From contig NZ_SMJU01000004.1 of NCBI RefSeq assembly GCF_004348825.1, positions 326,759-390,758 of the forward strand: a stretch of DNA of 64,000 nucleotides, in the 5' to 3' direction. A program made the translations under genes and the position numbers. Positions 37,830 to 46,048 of the stretch are shown here, piece by piece (position 1 is the stretch's first letter; each line of letters opens with the position of its first letter). The notes beneath the pieces are model-generated. The model saw only the letters and a list, made by a program, of their open reading frames with translations. It was not told where the DNA came from and did not search any database. The DNA is from Arundinibacter roseus. Its GTDB lineage: Bacteria > Bacteroidota > Bacteroidia > Cytophagales > Spirosomataceae.

Positions 37830-39749
37830 ATGGGAAAAATTATTGGCATTGACTTAGGAACAACTAACTCATGTGTAGCCGTCATGGAAGGAAACGAGCC
37901 CGTAGTTATAGCAAATAGCGAAGGAGCAAGAACAACCCCATCGGTGGTGGCTTTTATGGACAACGGCAATGGCGAACGCAAGGTAGGTGCTCCTGCCAAA
38001 CGTCAGGCGATTACCAACCCGAAACACACCATTAGTTCCATCAAACGTTTTATGGGCAAGCGCCATGATGACGTTTCAGGTGAAATGAAAACCGTGGCCT
38101 ATGATGTAGAAAAAGGCCCTAACAATACACCTAGGGTTCGTATTGGTGAAAGACTATATACCCCGCAGGAAATTTCGGCATTGATTCTTCAAAAAATGAA
38201 ACAAACTGCCGAAGATTATCTGGGACAGGAAGTAACAGAGGCCGTGATTACGGTTCCTGCCTACTTCAATGATGCCGAGCGTCAGGCGACCAAAGAAGCC
38301 GGACAAATTGCCGGTTTGGATGTGAAGCGTATCATCAACGAGCCTACCGCCGCTGCTCTTGCCTATGGTCTTGACAAGCAGGATCAGGATATGAAAATTG
38401 CCGTATTTGACCTCGGTGGTGGTACCTTCGATATTTCTATTCTCGAATTGGGCGACGGTATTTTTGAAGTAAAATCTACCGATGGCGATACACACCTCGG
38501 TGGCGACGACTTTGACCAGGTAATTATCAACTGGCTCGCCGATGAGTTTAAAAAAGACGAAGGTGTAGACCTGACGCAGGATGCGATGGCGTTGCAACGC
38601 TTGAAAGAAGCCGCAGAAAAAGCCAAAGTTGAGTTATCAAGCTCTACCCAAACAGAGATTAATCTACCATATATTTTCCCGATCAACGGAATACCCAAGC
38701 ACCTTGTTCGTACGCTCACCAAGGCGAAATTTGAGCAATTGGCCGATACGCTGTTTCAACGGATGATGGAGCCCTGCCGCCGTGCCATGAAAAATGCCAA
38801 CATGAGCAACAGCGAAATAAACGAGGTAATTTTGGTGGGTGGTTCTACCCGTATTCCCCGAGTTCAGGAAGAAGTTGAGAAATTTTTTGGCAGAAAACCT
38901 TCCAAAAGCGTGAATCCCGACGAAGCCGTAGCCGTAGGTGCTGCTATTCAGGGAGGTGTGTTGACGGGCGAAGTAAAAGACGTACTGCTGCTGGACGTTA
39001 TTCCCCTTTCACTGGGAATCGAAACGATGGGCAGTGTTTTCACCAAGCTGGTTGAATCAAACACAACAATTCCATCTAAAAAGACCGAGACATTTTCTAC
39101 GGCAGCTGATAATCAGCCTTCGGTAGAAATCCATATTTTGCAGGGCGAGCGGCCATTGGCCAATCAAAACCGGACTTTGGGACGTTTCCACCTTGACGGT
39201 ATTCCACCAGCACCACGCGGTGTTCCTCAAATTGAAGTAACCTTCGACGTGGATGCCAACGGTATTCTGAACGTTTCGGCACGCGACAAAGGAACCGGAA
39301 AAGAGCAGCGCATCCGAATTGAAGCTTCGAGCGGATTGACCGATGCAGAAATCGAAAAAATGCGGCAGGAAGCCAAAGCCAATGAAGCTTCTGATAAAGC
39401 AGAGCGTGAGAAGATTGATAAAATCAATGCGGCAGATACGCTGATTTTCTCTACCGAAAAGCAACTGACCGAATACGGCGAAAAACTTTCTGCACCGAGC
39501 AAATCTGCCATTGAGGCAGCTTTGGCCGAACTTCGTACCGCCCATCAAAACAAAGATGTAGCCGGTATAGACGCTGCCATGGAAAAACTAAATGGTGCCT
39601 GGCAGGCGGCTTCGCAGGAAATGTACGCTGCCGGCCCCGAAGCGGGTGGCCCCGGTGCTGCTTCGCAGCCTAACGCAGGTGGCGCAGGCGCTACTGCCAA
39701 CGGTGCAAGCGAAGATGTAACGGATGTTAATTTTGAAGAAGTAAAATAA
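37830..39749 (+). CDS. dnaK: Molecular chaperone DnaK (Hsp70)
   Basis: This ATP-driven chaperone folds nascent and stress-damaged proteins with DnaJ and GrpE. The 639-residue protein has the ATPase domain ([15 protein letters not shown] at the N-terminus, [12 protein letters not shown] near 192, [12 protein letters not shown] near 335). The linker [16 protein letters not shown], the substrate domain and a Gly/Ala-rich tail ending in EEVK follow. grpE and dnaJ are not adjacent. No CIRCE operator is visible in the 190 bases upstream; a TTGACC (about 37781) followed by AT-rich sequence may be part of its promoter. A good terminator follows. Confidence 0.97.
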   Translation: MGKIIGIDLGTTNSCVAVMEGNEPVVIANSEGARTTPSVVAFMDNGNGERKVGAPAKRQAITNPKHTISSIKRFMGKRHDDVSGEMKTVAYDVEKGPNNTPRVRIGERLYTPQEISALILQKMKQTAEDYLGQEVTEAVITVPAYFNDAERQATKEAGQIAGLDVKRIINEPTAAALAYGLDKQDQDMKIAVFDLGGGTFDISILELGDGIFEVKSTDGDTHLGGDDFDQVIINWLADEFKKDEGVDLTQDAMALQRLKEAAEKAKVELSSSTQTEINLPYIFPINGIPKHLVRTLTKAKFEQLADTLFQRMMEPCRRAMKNANMSNSEINEVILVGGSTRIPRVQEEVEKFFGRKPSKSVNPDEAVAVGAAIQGGVLTGEVKDVLLLDVIPLSLGIETMGSVFTKLVESNTTIPSKKTETFSTAADNQPSVEIHILQGERPLANQNRTLGRFHLDGIPPAPRGVPQIEVTFDVDANGILNVSARDKGTGKEQRIRIEASSGLTDAEIEKMRQEAKANEASDKAEREKIDKINAADTLIFSTEKQLTEYGEKLSAPSKSAIEAALAELRTAHQNKDVAGIDAAMEKLNGAWQAASQEMYAAGPEAGGPGAASQPNAGGAGATANGASEDVTDVNFEEVK

Positions 39750-39761
39750 TCGAACTCGTAT

Positions 39762-39794
39762 AAATCCCCATTTCTCATGAAATGGGGATTTTTT
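39762..39794 (+). terminator. Terminator after dnaK
   Basis: A 13-bp perfect stem (AAATCCCCATTTC / GAAATGGGGATTT) with a TCAT loop is followed by more T. Confidence 0.93.
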
Positions 39795-39912
39795 ATCCAT
39801 TCCAATCATGAATGGGAATTTTCATTTACAATCCACACGACTATCTACAAAACAAGTACTGGTATCATTTTTTGACTCTTTTAAATCAATTGTCTAAAAA
39901 CGAAAATCACCT

Positions 39913-40128
39913 ATGAACAAATCCATCCATTCACCCGAATTAGCGTACTTATCACCTACCACCCGCGAAAGGGCAATTTTGCTTGCACAGCAATTGATGC
40001 TTTCAAAGAACCTTTCACCCGCTGATGCCATCAAACTGGCCATTTTGCAGGCCAAAGACTGGGCCGTTAAGAACATCAACCGGAATGTGTGGAAACGTTT
40101 GAAAACTGTTGAGAAAGAGGCCCTATGA
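39913..40128 (+). CDS. Small hypothetical protein coupled to an SDR gene
   Basis: This 71-residue protein has no assigned function. It is alpha-helical and basic, with the pattern LSPTTRERAILLAQQLML followed by LSPADAIKLAILQAKDWA. This recalls, from memory, small uncharacterised proteins with an 'A-I-x-I-A-x-x-x-A-K-x-W-A' core found beside stress-type dehydrogenases. It has no signal peptide or membrane helix. Its last four bases overlap the ATG of the SDR gene (ATGA), which strongly supports that it is translated. A role as a partner or regulator of the dehydrogenase is a guess. Confidence 0.7.
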   Translation: MNKSIHSPELAYLSPTTRERAILLAQQLMLSKNLSPADAIKLAILQAKDWAVKNINRNVWKRLKTVEKEAL

Positions 40129-40943
40129 GTACTGATTCCAGGAATTTCAAAGGACAGGTCGTGCTCGTCACGGGTGCGTCCTCCGGGATTGGTCAGGCGT
40201 GTGCGATTCACTTTGGGAGCTTAGGCGCCACGGTAATCGTAAACTATTATAGTGGAGAAGAAAAAGCCAACCAAACGTTGGCTCAAATCAAAGAAAAAGG
40301 CGGAGACGGAATCGCTATTAAGGCAGACGTAAGCGTGGAAGCGGACGTACTAAGCATGTACGAACAAATCCTGACTAATTTTGGACGTCTTGATGTATTG
40401 GTCAGCAATGCGGGAATGCAGGTAGATGCTCCATTTCTGGAAATGACCCTGGACCAATGGCAGAAAGTAATTGACGTGAATTTAACGGGTATGTTTTTGT
40501 GCACACGCGAAGCTGCAAAGCAGTTTATAAAGCAAGCCAAAGAGCAACCTGTGGAAGGTGATGGTGCACTTGGGAAAATTATTCTCATGAGCTCCGTACA
40601 CGACATCATTCCCTGGGCAGGGCATGTCAACTATGCCGCCTCCAAAGGTGGAGTACTGATGTTTATGAAATCTATTTCACAGGAGCTTGCTCCAAAAAAA
40701 ATACGCATAAACGCAATTAGTCCGGGGGCTGTTAAAACCACAATCAACAAAGAGGTGTGGCAGGATGAAAAAAAATTGAAAGAGTTGATGACGCTTATTC
40801 CCTATAAGCGAATTGGTACACCGGAAGATGTCGCTCGTGCCGTAGCGTGGCTTGCTTCTGATGATTCTGATTATGTCAATGGCGAAACCATGTATATTGA
40901 CGGTGGAATGACGCTCTATCCTGAATTTATGGATAATGGCTGA
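40125..40943 (+). CDS. SDR-family oxidoreductase (glucose 1-dehydrogenase-like)
   Basis: This 272-residue classical SDR has the NAD(P) motif TGASSGIG (near residue 15), NAG in VSNAGMQ, the catalytic Ser in LMSSVHD and the Tyr-Lys pair in YAASK. It resembles Bacillus glucose 1-dehydrogenase-type enzymes in length and in the C-terminal ETMYIDGGMTLYPEF. It follows a 71-residue gene with a four-base overlap. The substrate cannot be fixed from sequence; it is often a sugar or polyol in this group. Confidence 0.87.
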   Translation: MSTDSRNFKGQVVLVTGASSGIGQACAIHFGSLGATVIVNYYSGEEKANQTLAQIKEKGGDGIAIKADVSVEADVLSMYEQILTNFGRLDVLVSNAGMQVDAPFLEMTLDQWQKVIDVNLTGMFLCTREAAKQFIKQAKEQPVEGDGALGKIILMSSVHDIIPWAGHVNYAASKGGVLMFMKSISQELAPKKIRINAISPGAVKTTINKEVWQDEKKLKELMTLIPYKRIGTPEDVARAVAWLASDDSDYVNGETMYIDGGMTLYPEFMDNG

Positions 40944-40968
40944 GTACATAATTTTCATTAAAAGATCA

Positions 40969-41009
40969 TTAAAAAAGCTGCGAAGGATAATCCTTCACAG
41001 CTTTTTTAA
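40969..41009. terminator. Bidirectional terminator between convergent SDR and OmpA-family genes
   Basis: The arms TTAAAAAAGCTG and CAGCTTTTTTAA enclose a second stem GAAGGA / TCCTTC. A-run on the left and T-run on the right allow termination on both strands. Confidence 0.9.
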
Positions 41010-41024
41010 TGAATTGAACCCAAA

Positions 41025-41717
41025 CTATCGGCCTGCGGCTTCTTTGGATACCTCTTTCTTTACATTCTTTTTTAGTTTTTCACTTGCCGTAATCACAATC
41101 TCCACGCGGCGGTTTTGGTCCTGTCCACGTTTCGTGTCATTCGACACAATCGGCTGATTTTCTCCGTAGCCTTCGGTTCTCAGGCGCGAACGCGTTACCT
41201 TTTTATCCCGCAAATAATCCGCAACGGCTTTGGCCCGGCGCTCCGAAAGTTGCCTGTTGTAGTCTTCGGCACCCACATCGTCAGTATGCCCTTCGATCAA
41301 AATATCGGTGTCATCATATTCTTTGACTACCTCCGCCAAATTATCAAGGTTTGTGCGGGTTTCGGCAGTCAGGTCGTAGGAGTCAAAACCAAACAGCAAA
41401 CCTGAATCGAAGGTCATTTTTATACCTTCACCAATTCGCTCAACCTTTGCATTTTCAACTTTTTGTTCCAGCTCACGGGCTTGTTTATCCATGTATACGC
41501 CAATCAGCGTGCCTGCGGTACCACCCACTGCCGCACCAATGATGGCGCCAACGGCCGTATTGCCCGACTTTCGGCCAATGACCGCACCGGCAGCAGCACC
41601 GCTCCCTACGCCAATGATTGCCCCTTTTTCCTGTCGCGACAACTTACTGTTTTTACATCCACTTATACCAACAGTCAGCATAAGGCCGGCTGCGGCTATG
41701 ATCAGTATTTTCTTCAT
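41025..41717 (-). CDS. OmpA-family lipoprotein with glycine zipper
   Basis: This 230-residue outer-membrane lipoprotein has a lipobox at VGISGC (Cys about residue 21). A glycine-zipper segment (about 33-75, with GVGSGAAAGAVIG and IGAAVGGTAGTLIG) follows, and an OmpA C-terminal domain (about 100-215) with the peptidoglycan-binding Asp (HTDDVG) and Arg (SERRAKAV). It probably tethers the outer membrane to the wall, like YiaD. The C-terminus is Lys-rich. It lies 30 bases after an outer-membrane barrel gene on the same strand; the two may form one operon. Confidence 0.92.
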   Translation of the reverse strand: MKKILIIAAAGLMLTVGISGCKNSKLSRQEKGAIIGVGSGAAAGAVIGRKSGNTAVGAIIGAAVGGTAGTLIGVYMDKQARELEQKVENAKVERIGEGIKMTFDSGLLFGFDSYDLTAETRTNLDNLAEVVKEYDDTDILIEGHTDDVGAEDYNRQLSERRAKAVADYLRDKKVTRSRLRTEGYGENQPIVSNDTKRGQDQNRRVEIVITASEKLKKNVKKEVSKEAAGR

Positions 41718-41747
41718 AAAATAAAGGTTGTGTGAGAAATTAGTTGA

Positions 41748-42416
41748 TTAAAAAATGGCAAAACTCACCGTGGCTTGCCACAAATTTCCCTTGCGGCGAA
41801 GCTGAGAATTGAGGGTAGAATTGTCTGTATTGACGTCTACAATATTTGTAAAATTACCTTCGTAGCGCAGGTCAAGGCTCAGATTCCCAATATCAAACCC
41901 AACACCCGCCTGATAGCCGAGTGCTGCCCGATTGAAATTGTCCTGCACGCTGTTGGCACCAATTTCATTGAGCGCCTGACGCAAGCCACCGTTTTCGGAC
42001 ATACGCAACGAAGCAATCGGCCCGGCGTTGATCCGCAGCACATCTCCTACCCTAAATCCAATTAATACCGGAACATCAATATTTGTAAAGCGCACATCCA
42101 CTTTATTTTCTTCATTGGTGGCACCGTCGCGAAAAACATTGAACATACCGCCTTTCTGTGAAAGAAGAAGCTCCGGCTGAATGAAAATTGTACTGCCAAA
42201 GCGAACAAAAGCACCGCCCACAAAACCCGTCAGGCGGGTACTCGTATTTCCAATGCGGATGGAAGGATCATTTGTAACAAAGACATCATCTCCGCGCAGG
42301 TTTGACAAATTAGCTCCGCCTTTCACACCAAATTTAAAGTTTCTACTCTGAGCCATCGAAAAACTTGTGGCGGTTAAAAAGAATAGTGACGCCAGAAAAA
42401 ATAATTTCGTTTTCAT
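41748..42416 (-). CDS. PorT-like outer-membrane beta-barrel protein
   Basis: This 222-residue protein has a signal peptide ending in SMAQ and then a small barrel of about eight strands, typical of the outer-membrane beta-barrel (PorT/OMP_b-brl_2) family of Bacteroidota. The FKFGVKGGANLSNLRGDD opening and a final aromatic VSFAIF are characteristic. Function is generally unknown. The longer ORF begins 19 codons upstream; the ATG at 42416 gives a proper signal peptide. The OmpA-family lipoprotein gene follows 30 bases downstream. Confidence 0.85.
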   Translation of the reverse strand: MKTKLFFLASLFFLTATSFSMAQSRNFKFGVKGGANLSNLRGDDVFVTNDPSIRIGNTSTRLTGFVGGAFVRFGSTIFIQPELLLSQKGGMFNVFRDGATNEENKVDVRFTNIDVPVLIGFRVGDVLRINAGPIASLRMSENGGLRQALNEIGANSVQDNFNRAALGYQAGVGFDIGNLSLDLRYEGNFTNIVDVNTDNSTLNSQLRRKGNLWQATVSFAIF

Positions 42417-42727
42417 AAAAAATAATTTTAGTACTTCACCTGCCACTAAAATTGTTGTACCGCATACCAGCATTTATACCTGACATCAATCATGTTTTGC
42501 ATTATTACCAGCTAACGTTAAGATTGTCAATCGTTTTATATAAGATAATTTAGAAATCATGATGATTTAACCACCGATTTCCAGCCTTTACGATTTACTT
42601 TTATGAATGGGAAGAAGTAGAATAAAATCCCCAGTTTTCAGAATTTTGGAAGAAATATCGAAGGAATTACGTTGGAATATTATTTGGTGGCACTAAATGA
42701 CCATGAAACCTAACTTTACCAGGCACT
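42417..42727. other. Divergent intergenic region
   Basis: This 311-base AT-rich stretch lies between the divergent barrel and TspO-like genes. I find no RNA gene or ORF I can support. The one notable element is the inverted repeat at 42554-42568. Confidence 0.5.
42554..42568. promoter_or_regulatory. Possible operator: AAATCAT-G-ATGATTT
   Basis: A perfect 7-bp inverted repeat with a one-base centre lies between two divergent genes, the size of a dimeric regulator site. No regulator is known for it, and a short AT-rich repeat can arise by chance. Confidence 0.2.
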
Positions 42728-43579
42728 ATGAAAACATACATTCCTGAATCGCATCCTGACGCAACAACCAAAGGGTTGCAAATTGCCAATATCATTTGCC
42801 TTGTGGTGATGATTACCGCAAATTTCCTGGCCAATTGGCTGCCTATCAATGGAAACACTACGGGCGAACTTTCGGCCAAATACCCTAACGTGTTCGTTCC
42901 AGCAGGACTGACATTTTCTATTTGGTCAATAATTTATTTACTGCTTATTGCCTTTACAATCTATCAGTCCGGTAGCCTTTTTTCATCAAAACCATCGGCA
43001 AGAAACACCATTGTGCGTTACGTTGGCGTTTGGTTTTGGGCCTCTTCTCTGCTCAATGCTCTTTGGATCGTTGTGTGGCATTATGAAATAATTCCGGCAT
43101 CGCTTGGAGTTATGTTACTATTGCTTATGTGTCTAATATTTGCAAATTCGGGCTTTTACAATCTCAATGATTTTCTTTCTCCCAAAGAGCGTTTTCTCAC
43201 CAAAGCACCTTTTGGAGTGTACCTCGGCTGGATTAGCGTAGCCACGATTGCAAATGCAACAGCATGGCTCGTGGGCCTGCGCTGGACAAGCGGCTTTGAG
43301 CAGGATACCTGGGCAATAATCATGATCTTAATAGGATTTTTCATCACCATCTTTGCTGCTACCCGATTAGTCAATGGCTACATTTCGCTGGCCGTTGCGT
43401 GGGCATTTACCGGGATCGTTATCAAACGTTTGCAGTCTGATCCGCTATTTTATACCGTTGCTTTGGTGGCAGGCTTGGGTGCGGTGCTGTTGCTGATTTA
43501 TTCCATTTTCCTGATTCGAAAAGATCAGCATATCCCACAACGACAAACCGAGCCCAAAGCCTCGGATTTGTACAGTTAA
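42728..43579 (+). CDS. TspO/MBR-related membrane protein
   Basis: This 283-residue inner-membrane protein has about eight hydrophobic segments. The segment PNVFVPAGLTFSIWSIIYLLL, with its Pro-Ala-Gly and Trp residues, fits the TspO/MBR (translocator protein) superfamily, which binds porphyrins and cholesterol-like ligands in other organisms. It is longer than classic TspO (about 160 residues, five helices), so it is a distant, extended member. It is a single gene with no close neighbour on the same strand; the ligand is unknown. Confidence 0.7.
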   Translation: MKTYIPESHPDATTKGLQIANIICLVVMITANFLANWLPINGNTTGELSAKYPNVFVPAGLTFSIWSIIYLLLIAFTIYQSGSLFSSKPSARNTIVRYVGVWFWASSLLNALWIVVWHYEIIPASLGVMLLLLMCLIFANSGFYNLNDFLSPKERFLTKAPFGVYLGWISVATIANATAWLVGLRWTSGFEQDTWAIIMILIGFFITIFAATRLVNGYISLAVAWAFTGIVIKRLQSDPLFYTVALVAGLGAVLLLIYSIFLIRKDQHIPQRQTEPKASDLYS

Positions 43580-43608
43580 GCTAAAAAGTGGAAATAGTTT
43601 AGGAATCT

Positions 43609-45867
43609 TCAAAAAACCGGACACTTGGTTCCTCTTCGATTGCCCCGGCGTTTCAATCGTACTTTTTGTGATTTGTAGGGTTGTTTTTTCGTCTTTACTA
43701 CCGGGGTTTTCTTTTCAGAATACGGAAGAAGTTTAAAATCATATTCCGGAATAAAATAGTCTTCGTTGAACTCTGCGACAGGAAGTGGCAGGTAGTGGCG
43801 ACCCGGAAAATGAAGCGTATCGTATTCATAATCATACAAATAAATTGTCACAAAACCATCCCGGCTATATTTGATTCCGATGTCGGAAAACGGACCATCA
43901 TCTCCGGCAGACGCTACGGCACGAGCCAGTTCTTTTTGTTTTCCTTTGACCAGCAGGTTCATGTTGAACTGAAAAACATGATGTGCTGAATCAAGCTGTA
44001 AAGCCACTCCCAGATAATATTTGGCATCTTTCAATTGTTCTTGTCCGGCGTACAGAACAGCCGTATTGTTCAGCGCGCTTTTGTCCTGATAGGTCTGATA
44101 ACTAAGTTTTGCTTCATCGTATTTTTCCCAATACCGATATACATTTCCCTGATTTACGTTATAAAATTTACGCAAAGGAGCCGATTGCATGGCATTGGAA
44201 AAATCAGAAAAAGCACGTTCGTAACTTGCGTCTGCTTCGGGCAATTGACGCTTTTGTTCAGAACGGTTGCCATGATACGCATTTACAATTCCCCGGTTAT
44301 TGAGCAAATAAGGAATCGTTGGATTGGCCGCAACGAGACTATCAAAACGTGCCAGCGACTGATCCAATTGATCATTTTCCAGCAACACAATTCCCCAGCC
44401 ATTTTGGGCTTTTATGTTTTCAGGATTGAGTGCAATTGCCTTTTGAAAAACCTGATATCCTTTTTTAAACATATCAAAATGAAGCAATAAGTTTCCATAA
44501 TTACTCCACATTTGATCGTAGTTTTTCTCATAATTCAACGCCCGACTCAGATACTGTCCGGCCTGTGAGTAATTTTTTTGATCAATCAACACACCGCTTA
44601 TTCCACCCATTGCCTCATAGCGCGCACCATCAAGCCGTAGGGCGGTTTCAAAATCGACCATCGCCTCTCCTGCCTTTCGGGTATAGTAGCGGGCAAAACC
44701 GCGACATACATACAAATCAGCGAGTTGAGGATTAGAATCATCGAAAAGTGATTCAGCTTTGGAAAAATCTGTTAGCGATTGCTCATAATTTTTCTTGCCA
44801 AAATGCGCCACACCGCGACCCAAATAAGCCGAGAGATAGGAACTATCCGCCTGAATTATCCGATCATAAATCGATAGTGCTTCGGCATATTTATGCTTTG
44901 TGACCAACACATTTGCCTGACCACACAACGCTACCGGACTATCCCGCATCATCGTTGCTGCCAGACGATAGTATTTTTGTGCTTCTTCAAATCTGCTCAG
45001 GGCATAGTAGGTATGTGCCAAACCCAGAAATGCTTCCTTTCTGAATTGTCGGTCTTCTGCTTCCAGGTAAGCCTCAAAAACTGCCCTTGCCTCCTGATAT
45101 CGCCGAACTTCCAATAAGGCGTTTGCGTATCGAATTTGAGCTTTTGGATGACGTTTGGCTACTTTTTCAAAATCAGAAACGGCACGTTTGGGTTGTTTAA
45201 AATGCATGAGTACATCCCCGCGCAACAAGCGATAGGCAATGCCATTATCCTCTTGCCTAATAGCTACGTTCAGATTGTCTACTGCTTCCTGATCCTGCTG
45301 ATTTAGTTTATAGAGCAAACCAAGATTATAATTCCATTTGCCCTTCGTGTTTCCAACGGCTTTGGTTTGCGCAAAGGAAAGACCATTTGTTACCTCCCCT
45401 TTTTGGCCATAAGCCGCAAGTGCATTTACTGCCGACCATTTACTGGCATCTGTGTTGGAAAGTGTGACAATTGCCTGATCAAAATTGCGATTCAGGAGAT
45501 GAAGCAAACCTACATAATACGTACTTTGTGGACTAAGCGAATCCACAGAACCGAGCAAACGAAGACTTTTGCCGTAATTTCCAGCCAGTACATTCAGCGC
45601 CGCTTCATTGGTAAGTTTTTGAATGGAATCCGCCGGATTGTAGTAAAGTTTGTGATATTCCTGATACTTCTTTTGCAAATCTGCAAGCGCTCGCTGATAC
45701 TCCGACGTCCGGATCAGAAGTGGATTATTTTCTTCAAACGATTGATTGAATGTTACCAGCAACCGCTCGTATTGATTTTGACACTCCTTAAAATCCTGCG
45801 CCTGAGCAAAGGTTAATTCGCTCAGGCACAGAACAAAAAGAAGAAAACAAACAAACACTTGCTTCAT
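43609..45867 (-). CDS. Large secreted TPR-repeat protein
   Basis: This 752-residue protein starts with a signal peptide (ends near FAQAQ, about residue 24). It is built mostly of tetratricopeptide repeats (about 150-660), such as ALSIYDRIIQADSSYLSAYLGRGVAHF and NPENIKAQNGWGIVLLEN. The C-terminal part (about 660-740) is a non-repeat domain with a DYEYDTLHFPGRHYLPLP segment, and the tail is basic. It is probably periplasmic or outer-membrane associated, acting as a scaffold. It converges on the TspO-like gene with a 29-base gap. No function is assigned. Confidence 0.82.
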   Translation of the reverse strand: MKQVFVCFLLFVLCLSELTFAQAQDFKECQNQYERLLVTFNQSFEENNPLLIRTSEYQRALADLQKKYQEYHKLYYNPADSIQKLTNEAALNVLAGNYGKSLRLLGSVDSLSPQSTYYVGLLHLLNRNFDQAIVTLSNTDASKWSAVNALAAYGQKGEVTNGLSFAQTKAVGNTKGKWNYNLGLLYKLNQQDQEAVDNLNVAIRQEDNGIAYRLLRGDVLMHFKQPKRAVSDFEKVAKRHPKAQIRYANALLEVRRYQEARAVFEAYLEAEDRQFRKEAFLGLAHTYYALSRFEEAQKYYRLAATMMRDSPVALCGQANVLVTKHKYAEALSIYDRIIQADSSYLSAYLGRGVAHFGKKNYEQSLTDFSKAESLFDDSNPQLADLYVCRGFARYYTRKAGEAMVDFETALRLDGARYEAMGGISGVLIDQKNYSQAGQYLSRALNYEKNYDQMWSNYGNLLLHFDMFKKGYQVFQKAIALNPENIKAQNGWGIVLLENDQLDQSLARFDSLVAANPTIPYLLNNRGIVNAYHGNRSEQKRQLPEADASYERAFSDFSNAMQSAPLRKFYNVNQGNVYRYWEKYDEAKLSYQTYQDKSALNNTAVLYAGQEQLKDAKYYLGVALQLDSAHHVFQFNMNLLVKGKQKELARAVASAGDDGPFSDIGIKYSRDGFVTIYLYDYEYDTLHFPGRHYLPLPVAEFNEDYFIPEYDFKLLPYSEKKTPVVKTKKQPYKSQKVRLKRRGNRRGTKCPVF

Positions 45868-46048
45868 TTCAGGTCTCTAAAATTGTAACAACTCCCAAAC
45901 AACGTACTGCCCGTTCTGTAAGACTAGTAACGTCGTGCTGGAAAAACGATTGTTAGTTTACCTGACATCGCTTTAATTTCTAAAATAAGAAAAAACAATA
46001 TACTAACGTTCAATAATTTAGCTATTGGTCAGGGTTAAAACGTACCAA

